DNA of 33,446 nucleotides from Actinobacteria bacterium UBA2236 (GTDB taxonomy: Bacteria; Actinomycetota; Actinomycetes; Nanopelagicales; Nanopelagicaceae). How positions within the stretch are numbered: position 1 is the stretch's first letter; every line of letters starts with the position of its first letter. Made by a program: the position numbers and the translations under genes. Shown here one piece after another: positions 1 through 7,718 of this stretch. Below the pieces are notes generated by a model. It did no database searches. It worked only from the letters and a program-made list of their open reading frames with translations, and had not been told where the DNA came from. Where the stretch lies: positions 1 through 33,446 of the forward strand of contig DDYK01000050.1 in the NCBI GenBank assembly GCA_002347935.1. Reading direction: 5' to 3'.

Positions 1-57
1 ATCTTGATTGCTGTGAATTACTCTTTGGCTAAGTTTGCGCGAGGATTTAACAACTGA
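1..57 (+). CDS. C-terminal end of an upstream protein (partial)
   Basis: Frame 1 is open from the window edge to a TGA at 55-57 and encodes 18 residues, ILIAVNYSLAKFARGFNN. The hydrophobic start followed by a short basic tail resembles the C-terminus of a polar amino-acid ABC permease, but 18 residues cannot establish the family. The next gene starts 30 bases downstream in the same frame, beyond the stop. Confidence 0.35.
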   Translation: MLIAVNYSLAKFARGFNN

Positions 58-87
58 AGGGGCGCCATCGGCAGTAGCCTTAGCCTT

Positions 88-294
88 GTGAGTAAGCAGA
101 ACCAGACCTTAGAAGAGTTCATAAACTCTCTTCCTGAAGAAGAGCGGATTGTGCTTACCCTTTATTTCGTAGGGCGATATAGCATCGAGGAAATTTCAGC
201 AAAAATAGGGGCTCCTGAGCGCTCAGTTAAGGCGGTATTGAGCTCTGGGCGGATGAGAATGAGCTCGGCTTTCAATTTCCCACAAGGGAGCTAG
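88..294 (+). CDS. Small stand-alone sigma-70 region 4-like HTH protein
   Basis: This is a 68-residue protein from a GTG start. Residues 14-58 read like sigma-70 region 4: LPEEERIVLTLYF, then the helix-turn-helix segment YSIEEISAKIGAPERSVKAV, then a basic RMRM end. Region 4 of a sigma factor binds the -35 element. No region 2, which would bind the -10 element and core polymerase, is present here, so the protein is unlikely to act as a complete sigma factor. It could be a sigma-like accessory regulator or a remnant. The same frame upstream is closed by the TGA at 55-57, so it is not simply the visible end of a longer ORF. No good Shine-Dalgarno lies just ahead of the GTG, so the start is uncertain. 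DUF3117 follows after an 87-base gap. Confidence 0.6.
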   Translation: MSKQNQTLEEFINSLPEEERIVLTLYFVGRYSIEEISAKIGAPERSVKAVLSSGRMRMSSAFNFPQGS

Positions 295-311
295 ATAAGG
301 GATAATTCTCT

Positions 312-333
312 CTCCCAGCTTGGCGCTGGGGAG
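312..333 (+). repeat. GC-rich hairpin between the HTH gene and DUF3117
   Basis: CTCCCAGC (312-319) and GCTGGGGAG (325-333) are complementary apart from one extra G, around a 5-base loop. It has no U-tract, so it is not a classical intrinsic terminator. A GATAAT hexamer at 301-306 (5 of 6 to TATAAT) sits just upstream. If that is a -10 box, the hairpin would form the very 5' end of the DUF3117 leader. Roles as a terminator remnant or an mRNA-stabilising hairpin are both open. Confidence 0.4.
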
Positions 334-381
334 TAGCGCTTAAAAATCTTTGAAGGATTGATTTAGAGAGAAGGCTAATCG

Positions 382-561
382 ATGGCAGCCATGAAACCCC
401 GCACTGGCGATGGACCTATGGAAGTTACCAAGGAAGCCCGGAGCCTAGTGATGCGAATTCCGCTCGAGGGTGGCGGCCGCTTGGTGGTAGAGCTCAATCA
501 AGAAGAGGCTCGAAATCTTGCCGACGTATTAAATGCGTCAATCTCCCTACTTAAGAAGTGA
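382..561 (+). CDS. DUF3117 family protein (Rv1211-like)
   Basis: This is a complete 59-residue protein starting MAAMKPRTGDGPMEVTKEA, followed by a block containing VMRIPLEGGGRLVVEL. That pattern is the highly conserved actinobacterial DUF3117 family (M. tuberculosis Rv1211), which is normally 55-60 residues. The biochemical function is unknown to me. A purine-rich AGAGAGAAGG precedes the ATG as ribosome binding site. The stop TGA (559-561) overlaps the GTG start of the aminopeptidase gene (558) as GTGA, so the two are probably translationally coupled. Length, start and family are all consistent and I see no sign of damage. Confidence 0.9.
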   Translation: MAAMKPRTGDGPMEVTKEARSLVMRIPLEGGGRLVVELNQEEARNLADVLNASISLLKK

Positions 562-2069
562 ACCTACCGATTCCGAAACTCGGAACGGTAAATCTTCCGG
601 GGGAAATCTCGGATAAATTTTTTAAAGGCTTTACACATATCGCCCTTCCTATAAAGGCAAAAGAAACAAAGACAGAACCTGAGACAGAGATTGTTTTAAG
701 CAAAAAAATAACTAAAAGCATCGAAGCAATCTTTTCAATCTCATTTCTAGATGAGATAAAGAAAAATGGTGGATCTGTAACTGCCAAGGCTGGAGAAGTA
801 ATTGAAATTCCAGTCTTACAAACAAGCGGAGAAGTGGTTCGTATTCTTCTGGTTGGAGTTGGCGAATCCAGTAATTCACACATTAGAAAAGCATCAGCAG
901 CTATTGGCCGAAAAATCAAGGCCAGCAAATCTTCTGTTCTTTCATTCTTAGTTGGAAAGGATAGTGATGCTCAACTTCACTTTATCTCCACTGCGCTTGC
1001 TACATATATTTGGAGTCAGAAAAGTGGGACGAAAAGTCTGACACCAGAGATCACGCTGGTGGGGAGCTTCGCTGATTTATTAGAGCGCTCTAGGGTGCTA
1101 GTTAAATCAACTTGGAAAGCCCGAGATTTAATACAAACCCCCGCCAATATCAAGAACCCAGCTTGGATGGCAGCTCAGGCTAAATCTTTAGCAAAGAGCC
1201 CTACTCTCTCTCTAAAGATTAGATCTGGTAGACAACTGGCAGAGTTTGGCGGGCTTAGCGCTATTGGTAACTCAAGTGCGGAGAATCCACCAAGATTCGT
1301 TGAGTTAAGTTATAAACCAAAGGGATCAAAGAGAGTGCCACATGTGGTCTTAGTTGGTAAAGGAATCACCTTTGATACTGGAGGAGTTTCTTTAAAGCGC
1401 CCTTATGACGTGATGACTGCAATGAAAAGTGATATGGCAGGCGCTGCTTGCGTGCTGATGGCAACAATTGCAGCAGCAGAGTTAAAATTAGATGTTCGAA
1501 TCACAGCGCTACTGATGCTTGCCGAAAACGCTCTTTCAGGCACCTCAACACGTCCATCTGATGTGATTACTCATTACGGTGGAACTACTGTTGAAGTAAT
1601 TAACACTGATGCGGAAGGAAGACTAGTTCTAGCAGATGGTCTTGCTTATGCTGATAAAAATCTAGAGCCCGATTACTTGATTGATGTAGCAACGCTAACT
1701 GGAGCTGCAACACTTGGACTTAGCCGTTATTACGGAGCAATGTATACAAGGGATAGCAAGCTTGCCAGAAAGCTTTCAGATATTGGCGATTACACTGGTG
1801 ATCAAGTCTGGCATATGCCTTTAGTTGATGATTATTCGATTGCTTTAGAGAGCAACATTGCAGACTTTAATCACACCGCTGACAAGTTTAAGTTTCAAGG
1901 TGGCTCAGTTACTGCTGCGCTATTTTTAGAAAACTTTGTTGGCAAGCGAAAGTGGGTTCATCTAGATATTGCTGGTCCTGCCAGATCCGAAGTTGATGCT
2001 GGAGAAAATGTTAAAGGTGGAACGGGATATGGAGTTCGCCTGCTTACCCAGTGGCTAGCGACGCTGTGA
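558..2069 (+). CDS. pepA: Leucyl aminopeptidase, M17 family
   Basis: This 503-residue cytosolic metallo-aminopeptidase removes N-terminal residues, preferably leucine, during peptide turnover. The M17 catalytic domain fills the C-terminal two thirds. The metal and active-site residues are present: K268 and D273 in VGKGITFDTGG, K280, D292 in MKSDMAG, and D351, E353 and R355 in the family signature NTDAEGRLVLADGLAYA. The N-terminal domain (about residues 1-165) is variable, as usual for the family, and the length is typical of PepA (about 500). The GTG start at 558 overlaps the DUF3117 stop. The TGA stop shares its last base with the ATG of the methyltransferase gene, so the three genes form one coupled operon. 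DUF3117 next to pepA is not the mycobacterial order, but the flanking genes fit that neighbourhood. Confidence 0.95.
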   Translation: MNLPIPKLGTVNLPGEISDKFFKGFTHIALPIKAKETKTEPETEIVLSKKITKSIEAIFSISFLDEIKKNGGSVTAKAGEVIEIPVLQTSGEVVRILLVGVGESSNSHIRKASAAIGRKIKASKSSVLSFLVGKDSDAQLHFISTALATYIWSQKSGTKSLTPEITLVGSFADLLERSRVLVKSTWKARDLIQTPANIKNPAWMAAQAKSLAKSPTLSLKIRSGRQLAEFGGLSAIGNSSAENPPRFVELSYKPKGSKRVPHVVLVGKGITFDTGGVSLKRPYDVMTAMKSDMAGAACVLMATIAAAELKLDVRITALLMLAENALSGTSTRPSDVITHYGGTTVEVINTDAEGRLVLADGLAYADKNLEPDYLIDVATLTGAATLGLSRYYGAMYTRDSKLARKLSDIGDYTGDQVWHMPLVDDYSIALESNIADFNHTADKFKFQGGSVTAALFLENFVGKRKWVHLDIAGPARSEVDAGENVKGGTGYGVRLLTQWLATL

Positions 2070-2737
2070 TGTCCGGTATCGGGGAAAGAGGCTTTACGGA
2101 GAAGTTATTTCCTGAACGTGGAGATATGCGGGCTTTTTCAAATACTTTTATTCCAGAAACTGAGATTATTCAAAAGGCTAGAAGTAGAGGACAAGAAATT
2201 GGCACCTACGATGCCACCCCAGCGGTTGGATCACTGCTTCGCTATCTAACTCATTTGATAGGAGCTAGTTCTATAGTTGAAATTGGAACAGGGGCTGGAG
2301 TTAGTGGTTTATGGATTTTCCAAGCGATGAGTCCCAAGGGTCTATTAACTTCAATTGATGATGAAGTTGAAAATGCTAAGTTAGCTAAGCAGGCTTTTGA
2401 CGAGGCTGGAATAAATTCATCCCGCTATCGCTTAATCACGGGTAATTCTCGAGAAATTGTAGGAAAGCTGGCCGATAGCCTTTATGACATTTTTATTATG
2501 AGAAAGAGTAAAGACTTACTTGATGGGATTGAGAATGCTCACCGCTCACTTCGCCCAGGTGGAGTATTAGTTATTGATCGAGCACTCCTTTCTGGAAAGG
2601 TTACTGATCCCACTCAGAGAGATGAAGATAGCGTGGCCTATCGAGAAGTGATTAAGGTGATTAAGGACTCATCCAGCCTCTGGCTTCCGATGTTGCTCCC
2701 AGTCGGCGATGGCGTAATGGTTGCGACCAAGATTTAA
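2069..2737 (+). CDS. SAM-dependent O-methyltransferase family protein (Rv1220c-like)
   Basis: This is a class I Rossmann methyltransferase of the Methyltransf_3/CCoAOMT type, 222 residues from the ATG at 2069. Motif I for S-adenosylmethionine binding is SIVEIGTGAGVSGLW, preceded by a conserved TPAVGSLLRYL helix. The acidic SIDDEVE follows on the next strand, and the LRPGGVLVIDRALLSG segment marks the later strand and loop. An upstream in-frame GTG at 2051 exists, but the ATG at 2069 overlapping the pepA stop (TGATG) fits coupled translation better. The substrate cannot be read from the sequence. In mycobacteria the homologue Rv1220c lies beside sigE and tatB, and here tatB follows immediately. 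sigE, rseA and htrA, which separate them there, are absent from this spot. Confidence 0.85.
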   Translation: MSGIGERGFTEKLFPERGDMRAFSNTFIPETEIIQKARSRGQEIGTYDATPAVGSLLRYLTHLIGASSIVEIGTGAGVSGLWIFQAMSPKGLLTSIDDEVENAKLAKQAFDEAGINSSRYRLITGNSREIVGKLADSLYDIFIMRKSKDLLDGIENAHRSLRPGGVLVIDRALLSGKVTDPTQRDEDSVAYREVIKVIKDSSSLWLPMLLPVGDGVMVATKI

Positions 2738-2757
2738 CAGGAGAATAGGATAGGTTC

Positions 2758-3096
2758 ATGTTCGGCATTGGAATGGGTGAGTTTCTAGGATTATTAATCC
2801 TAGGCTTATTTCTAGTTGGCCCAGATAAACTACCTGAAGCTGCAAAAGATTTTGCCAGATTTATTCATAAGGTTCGAAACTTCACAACTTATGCCTCGCG
2901 TGAATTGAAAGAGAACCTAGGGCCTGGATTTGAAGATTTGCAAGTTAGTGATTTAACTCCAAAGAAGTTGGCCCAAAAAGTATTGGGCAATGCGCTTGAT
3001 GATGTGAAACCAATTGCCGAAGATTTAAAGAGAGAGGCTAGGGCAAGTAAGAAAGTTATTGATGAGGCAGCAAAAATAGATCCTGATTTGCTATGA
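2758..3096 (+). CDS. tatB: Sec-independent (Tat) translocase subunit TatB
   Basis: This 112-residue membrane protein is the substrate-receptor component of the twin-arginine translocase, working with TatC (not in this window). One N-terminal transmembrane helix (about residues 5-20, GEFLGLLILGLFLVG) is followed by the hallmark hinge GPDKLPE and an amphipathic helix (AAKDFARFIHKVRNF). The charged C-terminal region is longer than in most TatA proteins and matches TatB. The glutamate at residue 8 is the polar residue typical of the helix start. The position between a Rv1220c-like methyltransferase and mrp agrees with mycobacterial Rv1224 and supports TatB over TatA. A purine-rich AGGAGA lies upstream of the ATG. 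The stop overlaps the mrp start by four bases (ATGA). Confidence 0.9.
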   Translation: MFGIGMGEFLGLLILGLFLVGPDKLPEAAKDFARFIHKVRNFTTYASRELKENLGPGFEDLQVSDLTPKKLAQKVLGNALDDVKPIAEDLKREARASKKVIDEAAKIDPDLL

Positions 3097-4229
3097 GCCT
3101 ATCAAGCGAAGAAGTAATAAGTCAGATTCACGCCGCGCTAGCAACTGTCTCTGACCCTGAACTTCATAGACCACTTCCAGATCTTGGAATGGTTGAAAGT
3201 GTTAATTTTGATGATGCGCTAGCACAGATAAAGATATTACTGACTATCTCAGGATGTCCGATGAGAGATAAGTTAAAAAGTGATGTTAGTAGCGCTGTCT
3301 TGAAAGTTGCTGGGGTTGAAAAAGTTGAACTTGAATTTGGAGTTATGAATGAGGCACAGCGAGATAATGTTAAGAAACTACTACGCGGCGGTCGAGAGAA
3401 GTTCATTCCATTTGCACAACCAGACTCCTTAACTAGAGTCTGGGCCATTTCATCTGGCAAGGGCGGCGTAGGTAAGTCATCAGTAACAGTTAATCTTGCT
3501 GCAGCTCTTAGTAGACGCGGCTTCAAAGTAGGGGTACTAGATGCCGATGTGTATGGACACTCAATTCCAAGGCTTTTGGGTATTGAAGGGCAGAGACCAA
3601 CAGCTATTGATCAGACTTTTATTCCAGTTGAAACCAATGGAATCAAAGTAGTTTCAATTGAGATGTTCAAACCAGATCGCGCAGATCCAGTTGCCTATCG
3701 CGGTCCACTACTTCACAGAGTTTTGGAACAACTCTTAAGTGATGCTTACTGGGGAGATTTAGATTTCTTGCTCCTTGATCTGCCTCCAGGAACAGGCGAT
3801 ATCGCAATTTCTCTTGGTCAACTAATTCCAGGATCAGAAATTATTGTGGTGACAACTCCGCAGATTGCAGCTGCAGAAGTTGCCGAGCGAGCAGGAAGAA
3901 TCGCCCATCAATTGAAGCAACATGTAATTGGAGTAATTGAGAATATGTCTGCCTATACAGATCAGGTAAGTGGAGCTCAGATAGCCCTCTTCGGTCAAGG
4001 CGGAGGGCAGGAAACTGCAAAGAGATTGAGTCAACTTGTTGGCGTAGATGTTCCACTACTTGCGCAAATTTCATTTGATATCAAGCTACGTGAAGGTGGC
4101 GATGAAGGATTACCGATAGTTTTTAGGGATCCAGAATCAGACGCAGCGAAAAGTTTCTTTGCAATTATTGATCAGCTGACCAAGCGAAAGAAATCTTTAC
4201 TTGGCATTCCCCTTGGAGTCGCTACCTAA
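3093..4229 (+). CDS. mrp: Mrp/NBP35-family P-loop ATPase, iron-sulfur carrier
   Basis: This is a 378-residue cytosolic protein. Residues 5-90 form a MIP18/DUF59-type domain with the conserved SGCPMRDKL motif. The remainder is a MinD/Mrp ATPase with the deviant Walker A SSGKGGVGKSSVTVNLAAAL, the family motif LDADVYGHSIPRLLG and Walker B LLLDLPPGTGDI. Mrp/ApbC proteins are thought to carry or insert [Fe-S] clusters. The C-terminal CxxC that holds the bridging cluster in ApbC and NBP35 is absent: the segment after IENMS reads AYTDQVSGAQIALFG. Some actinobacterial homologues may share this, so loss of function does not follow. The start overlaps tatB by four bases. The 3' end overlaps the convergent DUF1003 gene by 33 bases. 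Confidence 0.93.
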   Translation: MSLSSEEVISQIHAALATVSDPELHRPLPDLGMVESVNFDDALAQIKILLTISGCPMRDKLKSDVSSAVLKVAGVEKVELEFGVMNEAQRDNVKKLLRGGREKFIPFAQPDSLTRVWAISSGKGGVGKSSVTVNLAAALSRRGFKVGVLDADVYGHSIPRLLGIEGQRPTAIDQTFIPVETNGIKVVSIEMFKPDRADPVAYRGPLLHRVLEQLLSDAYWGDLDFLLLDLPPGTGDIAISLGQLIPGSEIIVVTTPQIAAAEVAERAGRIAHQLKQHVIGVIENMSAYTDQVSGAQIALFGQGGGQETAKRLSQLVGVDVPLLAQISFDIKLREGGDEGLPIVFRDPESDAAKSFFAIIDQLTKRKKSLLGIPLGVAT

Positions 4230-4658
4230 TTTCTCATCAAGCATTTCTTTTATATCGCTTAGAAGATCTTGACGCATGGCTGCAATCTCTCTGACCATAA
4301 ATTCAGTAACTGCCAAGTTGCGCTCATCTCGATCACGATCCTCTTGAGAAGTCACGCGGTCTCTATCTGCTTGTCGATTTTGAGCCAGCAAAATTAGCGG
4401 AGCAGCGTAAGAGGCTTGTAGCGAGAGCATAAATGTCAGGAATATGTAGGGATATTCATCAAAGCGCAGGTTTTCTGGCGCAAAAAAGTTCCAGATAATC
4501 CAGGTTGCAACAAAGACTGTCATGTATACCAAGAAACGTGCCGTGCCGATAAAGCGAGCAAATGCCTCTGAGATGCGACCGATTACTTCTGGGTCATAAT
4601 TGGGACGCAGAGAGCGACGAGACTCTCTTGGGGTTTCAAGTTTCGAGATAGTAGCCAT
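4197..4658 (-). CDS. DUF1003 membrane protein (Rv1231c-like)
   Basis: This is a 153-residue protein from the ATG at 4658. It has two predicted membrane spans (about FLVYMTVFVATWIIWNFF and YIFLTFMLSLQASYAAPLIL) joined by a short NLRFDEYP loop, then a charged, probably cytosolic C-terminal helix rich in D, R and E. The two-helix core with RPNYDPEVI upstream and the QNRQADRDR stretch after the second helix are typical of DUF1003, whose function is unknown. A start 30 bases further upstream (4688) is open. The 4658 ATG lies two bases after the stop of the MgtE-like gene and has AGGGA in Shine-Dalgarno position, so it is preferred. The gene is coupled to the MgtE-like gene, as Rv1231c is to Rv1232c. 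Confidence 0.85.
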   Translation of the reverse strand: MATISKLETPRESRRSLRPNYDPEVIGRISEAFARFIGTARFLVYMTVFVATWIIWNFFAPENLRFDEYPYIFLTFMLSLQASYAAPLILLAQNRQADRDRVTSQEDRDRDERNLAVTEFMVREIAAMRQDLLSDIKEMLDEKLGSDSKGNAK

Positions 4659-4660
4659 GA

Positions 4661-5902
4661 TTATTTCCCTGCCTCGCTCCTGCGCCAATTCACAGGCAGT
4701 AAGTGATCAAGAACATCATCAACTGTTACAGCGCCTAGTAATCGATCATGTTCATCAACTACGGGAGCAGCTAGTAAGTTGTAGTTGGCCAAGTGGCGAA
4801 CGACATCATTGAGCGGTGTATCAGCAGATATTGCATTTGTCTCTCGCTCAGCTACTACCGCCAGCGATAAGGCAGGAGGCTCACGAAGTAGGCGTTGCAT
4901 GTGGACTACACCCACCAGTCTTCCAGTAGGCGTCTCAAGAGGTGCACGGCAGATAAACACCTGAGCAGAAGATGCAGCAGATACATCTTTCTGTCTAAGC
5001 ACAGCTAGCGCTTGGGCAACAGTGGCGTCACCAGCAAGAATTACTGGATCAGTTGTCATCATGCCACCGGCCGAGAAATCTTCATATGCCATTAGGCGAC
5101 GAACATCTTGGGCTTCATTATCTTCCATCAGACTTAAAAGGCTTTCAGCTTTTTCACTTCCGACTTCTTTAAGAACATCAGCAGCATCGTCAGGATTCAT
5201 CTCGCTTAGCACATCAGCAACTAGCTCGCCTTCGAGCAGAGAAAGAAGAGCGAGACGATCTGAATCATCCATCTCCTCTAGAACATCAGCCAATTTCTCA
5301 TCATCTAATGTGTGAGCAATTTCTCTCTGACGATTAACTTCCAGCTCACGAAGAGCAGCAGCTATATCTTGTGCAGGAAGTTGAGTTATATCCTCAGTTG
5401 ACGAACTTACATTTGGAATGTGAGAGGAAACTTCAATCTCAACGCTGCTCCAGGGAAGTGTTTGTGTTGAACGACGCCTAAAAGATTTAGATTTTTCTTG
5501 AACATGAACATGTTCGGCATACCAATCTCTGTTATCGCGAAGTTCCATGCCAATATCTTCAATTACCACGGTATTACCGTTATCTCTAAGGCGAGTTTTA
5601 TGATCAAGTAACTCACCAAGCAGTGTTATCTCTCCATGCCGTGGCTGATAGCGGCGTATGTTTAAGGAGCCTGTTATAAAGACTCCATTATCGTTAATTG
5701 AGGTTACTCGAGTAATTGGAATAAAGATTTTTCGTCTCTGTGGAACTTGAACGATAAATCCTAAGATTCGTGGAGCTAGGCTGTCTTGTCGTAAGGATGC
5801 AACAGCATCGCGTATTTTTCCTACCCGATCGGCATTCGGATCAAATACTGGGGTACCAGCGAGTTTGGCTAAGAAAACTCGAGTTAATTCTTTTGTTCGC
5901 AT
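4661..5902 (-). CDS. MgtE-N / CBS-domain protein without transporter domain (Rv1232c-like)
   Basis: This is a 413-residue soluble protein. The N-terminal 60-70 residues (VFLAKLAGTPVFDPNADRVGKIRDAV) look like a PRC-barrel. The middle is a helical MgtE intracellular N domain with repeated short helices (LADVLEEMDDSDRLALL, VADVLSEMNPDDAADVLK, EKAESLLSLM). Two CBS domains follow, from MMTTDPVILAGDATVAQAL to VDDVLDHLLPVNWRR. In MgtE these domains sense Mg2+ and gate the pore, but no transmembrane pore domain is present and the ORF ends just after the second CBS domain. It may therefore sense Mg2+ or a nucleotide and regulate a partner, possibly the DUF1003 membrane protein beside it. That is inference. 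GGAGG six bases before the ATG at 5902 supports this start over one at 5965. Confidence 0.85.
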   Translation of the reverse strand: MRTKELTRVFLAKLAGTPVFDPNADRVGKIRDAVASLRQDSLAPRILGFIVQVPQRRKIFIPITRVTSINDNGVFITGSLNIRRYQPRHGEITLLGELLDHKTRLRDNGNTVVIEDIGMELRDNRDWYAEHVHVQEKSKSFRRRSTQTLPWSSVEIEVSSHIPNVSSSTEDITQLPAQDIAAALRELEVNRQREIAHTLDDEKLADVLEEMDDSDRLALLSLLEGELVADVLSEMNPDDAADVLKEVGSEKAESLLSLMEDNEAQDVRRLMAYEDFSAGGMMTTDPVILAGDATVAQALAVLRQKDVSAASSAQVFICRAPLETPTGRLVGVVHMQRLLREPPALSLAVVAERETNAISADTPLNDVVRHLANYNLLAAPVVDEHDRLLGAVTVDDVLDHLLPVNWRRSEAGK

Positions 5903-5947
5903 CAGGTCCCTCCATAGGCCAAGGCTATCGGATAGTAGGTTGAGCCG

Positions 5948-6844
5948 GTGCGCGATCAGAACCACACTCAGATGCCCAGTGGTCGTGATATTCCATTATT
6001 GCTTCTTGGAGTAATTGGAATTGGAACCTCAGGACCCGTAATTGCTTTGAGCGCTATGCCAATCATCACCTTGATTTTTTGGCGAAACCTTGGGGGAGCG
6101 TTAGTCATGGCGCCCTTTGCTTTGAAAAATGGTCAGTGGTTAAGAATTGAGAATCGTCGTGGTCTGGTCTGGTCAATGGCGGCCGGTATTGTTCTAGCGC
6201 TTCACTTTATTGGATTTTTTATAGCAATGAGATACACCACCGTGGCGGCCGGGACTGCTCTCACCGCTCTTCAACCAATTTTTGCCGCTTACTTTGTTAA
6301 AAAATTAGGCGGCCATATTCCAAGGCGGGCTTGGGTTGGAATGATTATCAGCTTTATCGGGGTTCTAATTATTACTGGAGTAGATTTTCAGATTTCAACT
6401 AGAGCTTTCTTTGGTGATGTAGCAGCAATTATTTGTGCAGCTCTTGCTGCGCTATATGTTTTACTAGGCTCCAAAGCGCAACAAACTCTGGCAACTTCTA
6501 CCTATACCACGTTATGTTATTTAACCTGTGCGCTAACAGCGCTTCCGATTGCACTTATCACTGGCGTGCAGCTCATTGGCTTTGAAGCCAAGCAATGGTG
6601 GTTATTGCTTGCTTTAATTTTAGGAGCCCAAATTCTTGGCCATACGATGTTTAATTTCTCGCTTAAGAGAGTATCTCCTGCAATTGTTTCCTTAATTGTT
6701 TTCTTTGAAGTTCCAGTTGGCGCTCTTCTTGCTTTTTGGTGGCTTGATCAATTGCCACCAGCTGGAACTGTTCCCGGTTTGATTCTTTTATTGGCAGGGT
6801 GTGCGATATTTGTTATACGAAGCAAGGATGAAGAAAGACGATAG
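5948..6844 (+). CDS. EamA-family (DMT superfamily) transporter
   Basis: This is a 298-residue integral membrane protein with about ten hydrophobic spans, arranged as two EamA repeats of five. The first repeat starts with ISLLLLGVIGIGTSGPVIALS-type sequence and has the typical TTVAAGTALTALQPIFAAYF fourth helix. The second begins around FFGDVAAIICAALAALYVLLG and contains SPAIVSLIVFFEVPVGALLAF. The family exports amino acids, nucleosides or other small metabolites, and the substrate cannot be called. The GTG at 5948 is used here, with an in-frame ATG at 5972 as alternative. The gene is divergent from the MgtE-like gene with only 45 bases between starts. It heads a tight operon (EamA, PHP, MarC, MpaB, ParA-like). 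Confidence 0.85.
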   Translation: MRDQNHTQMPSGRDIPLLLLGVIGIGTSGPVIALSAMPIITLIFWRNLGGALVMAPFALKNGQWLRIENRRGLVWSMAAGIVLALHFIGFFIAMRYTTVAAGTALTALQPIFAAYFVKKLGGHIPRRAWVGMIISFIGVLIITGVDFQISTRAFFGDVAAIICAALAALYVLLGSKAQQTLATSTYTTLCYLTCALTALPIALITGVQLIGFEAKQWWLLLALILGAQILGHTMFNFSLKRVSPAIVSLIVFFEVPVGALLAFWWLDQLPPAGTVPGLILLLAGCAIFVIRSKDEERR

Positions 6845-6854
6845 CCTTACCCTC

Positions 6855-7718
6855 ATGCTCATTGATTTACATACCCATACCAATGCAAGCGATGGAACGG
6901 ACACCCCATCTGGCTTAATTGATAAAGCAATTGCTGCCGGCATAAGCGTATTGGCTATAACAGATCATGACACGACTCGTGGCTGGCAGGAAGCATCTAG
7001 CGCACTGCTTAATCATCCCTCTGGCTCTGATATGGAATTGGTCTTGGGCTCTGAAATATCTTGCCAAGATGAAGATGGGCTAAGTATTCATATGCTGGGA
7101 CTGCTATTTGATTCTGGCCATCAAACTCTCATCGATGAACTTGATAAGACTCGGGAGCATCGCCTATTTCGTATGGAAAAGATAATTACCCGACTTAATG
7201 AAGCTGGAATTGAAATTAGCTTAGATGAGGTCTATGCCATGCGAACCGGAGATGCCACTCTAGGCCGGCCACATCTAGCCGATGCCTTAGTTGCTAAAGG
7301 TCATGTGGCATCGCGACAGGAAGCATTTGAAATTTTCTTACATAATAAGTCTAAATATTATGTTAATCACTATTCACCTACCCCAGAGGCTGCGATCAGG
7401 CTAATTAAGCAGGCCGGGGGTGTTGCAGTAATTGCTCATCCATTTGCTTCAAAACGTGGCAAAACTCTAAAGATTGAGGCATTTGATCAATTAATTGCCG
7501 CTGGCCTTGATGGAATTGAAGTTGATCACCCCGATCACTCAGAGAGTGAGAAATCTGAGCTGGTTTCGCTAGCAATAGCGCGAAATCTTATTATTACGGG
7601 AGCAAGTGATTATCACGGAGATGGAAAACTAAACCGATTAGCGCAATTTACGACTAATCCAGAACAATGGGCCCAGCTTGAGTCAAGAGCAAATCAGCGA
7701 AGGGTTGTTAAGCGATGA
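6855..7718 (+). CDS. PHP-domain phosphoesterase
   Basis: This is a 287-residue PHP-superfamily metal-dependent phosphoesterase. Metal ligands are visible in order: DLHTHTNASDG near the start, ITDHDT about 30 residues later, a SEISCQ segment, VIAHPF near residue 190, and TGASDYHGD near residue 250. This layout matches the YciV/TrpH and Rv-type PHP proteins, which act as 3',5'-nucleoside bisphosphate phosphatases or 5'-3' exonucleases on short RNA. The precise substrate here is inference. An ATG at 6828 is also in frame. ATG 6855 gives MLIDLHTHT, the usual family N-terminus, and lies just after the EamA stop. The stop overlaps the next gene by four bases. Confidence 0.88.
   Translation: MLIDLHTHTNASDGTDTPSGLIDKAIAAGISVLAITDHDTTRGWQEASSALLNHPSGSDMELVLGSEISCQDEDGLSIHMLGLLFDSGHQTLIDELDKTREHRLFRMEKIITRLNEAGIEISLDEVYAMRTGDATLGRPHLADALVAKGHVASRQEAFEIFLHNKSKYYVNHYSPTPEAAIRLIKQAGGVAVIAHPFASKRGKTLKIEAFDQLIAAGLDGIEVDHPDHSESEKSELVSLAIARNLIITGASDYHGDGKLNRLAQFTTNPEQWAQLESRANQRRVVKR

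Noticed and set aside
350..379. Promoter TTGAAG - 18 - GCTAAT before DUF3117
   Set aside because: The start point would fall after the ATG at 382, and the -10 match is weak.
558..928. Long minus-strand ORF inside pepA (551-928)
   Set aside because: It is the antisense shadow of a well-supported M17 peptidase gene and shows no recognisable domain or ribosome site. Other antisense ORFs in mrp, secA and the glycosyltransferase were set aside for the same reason.
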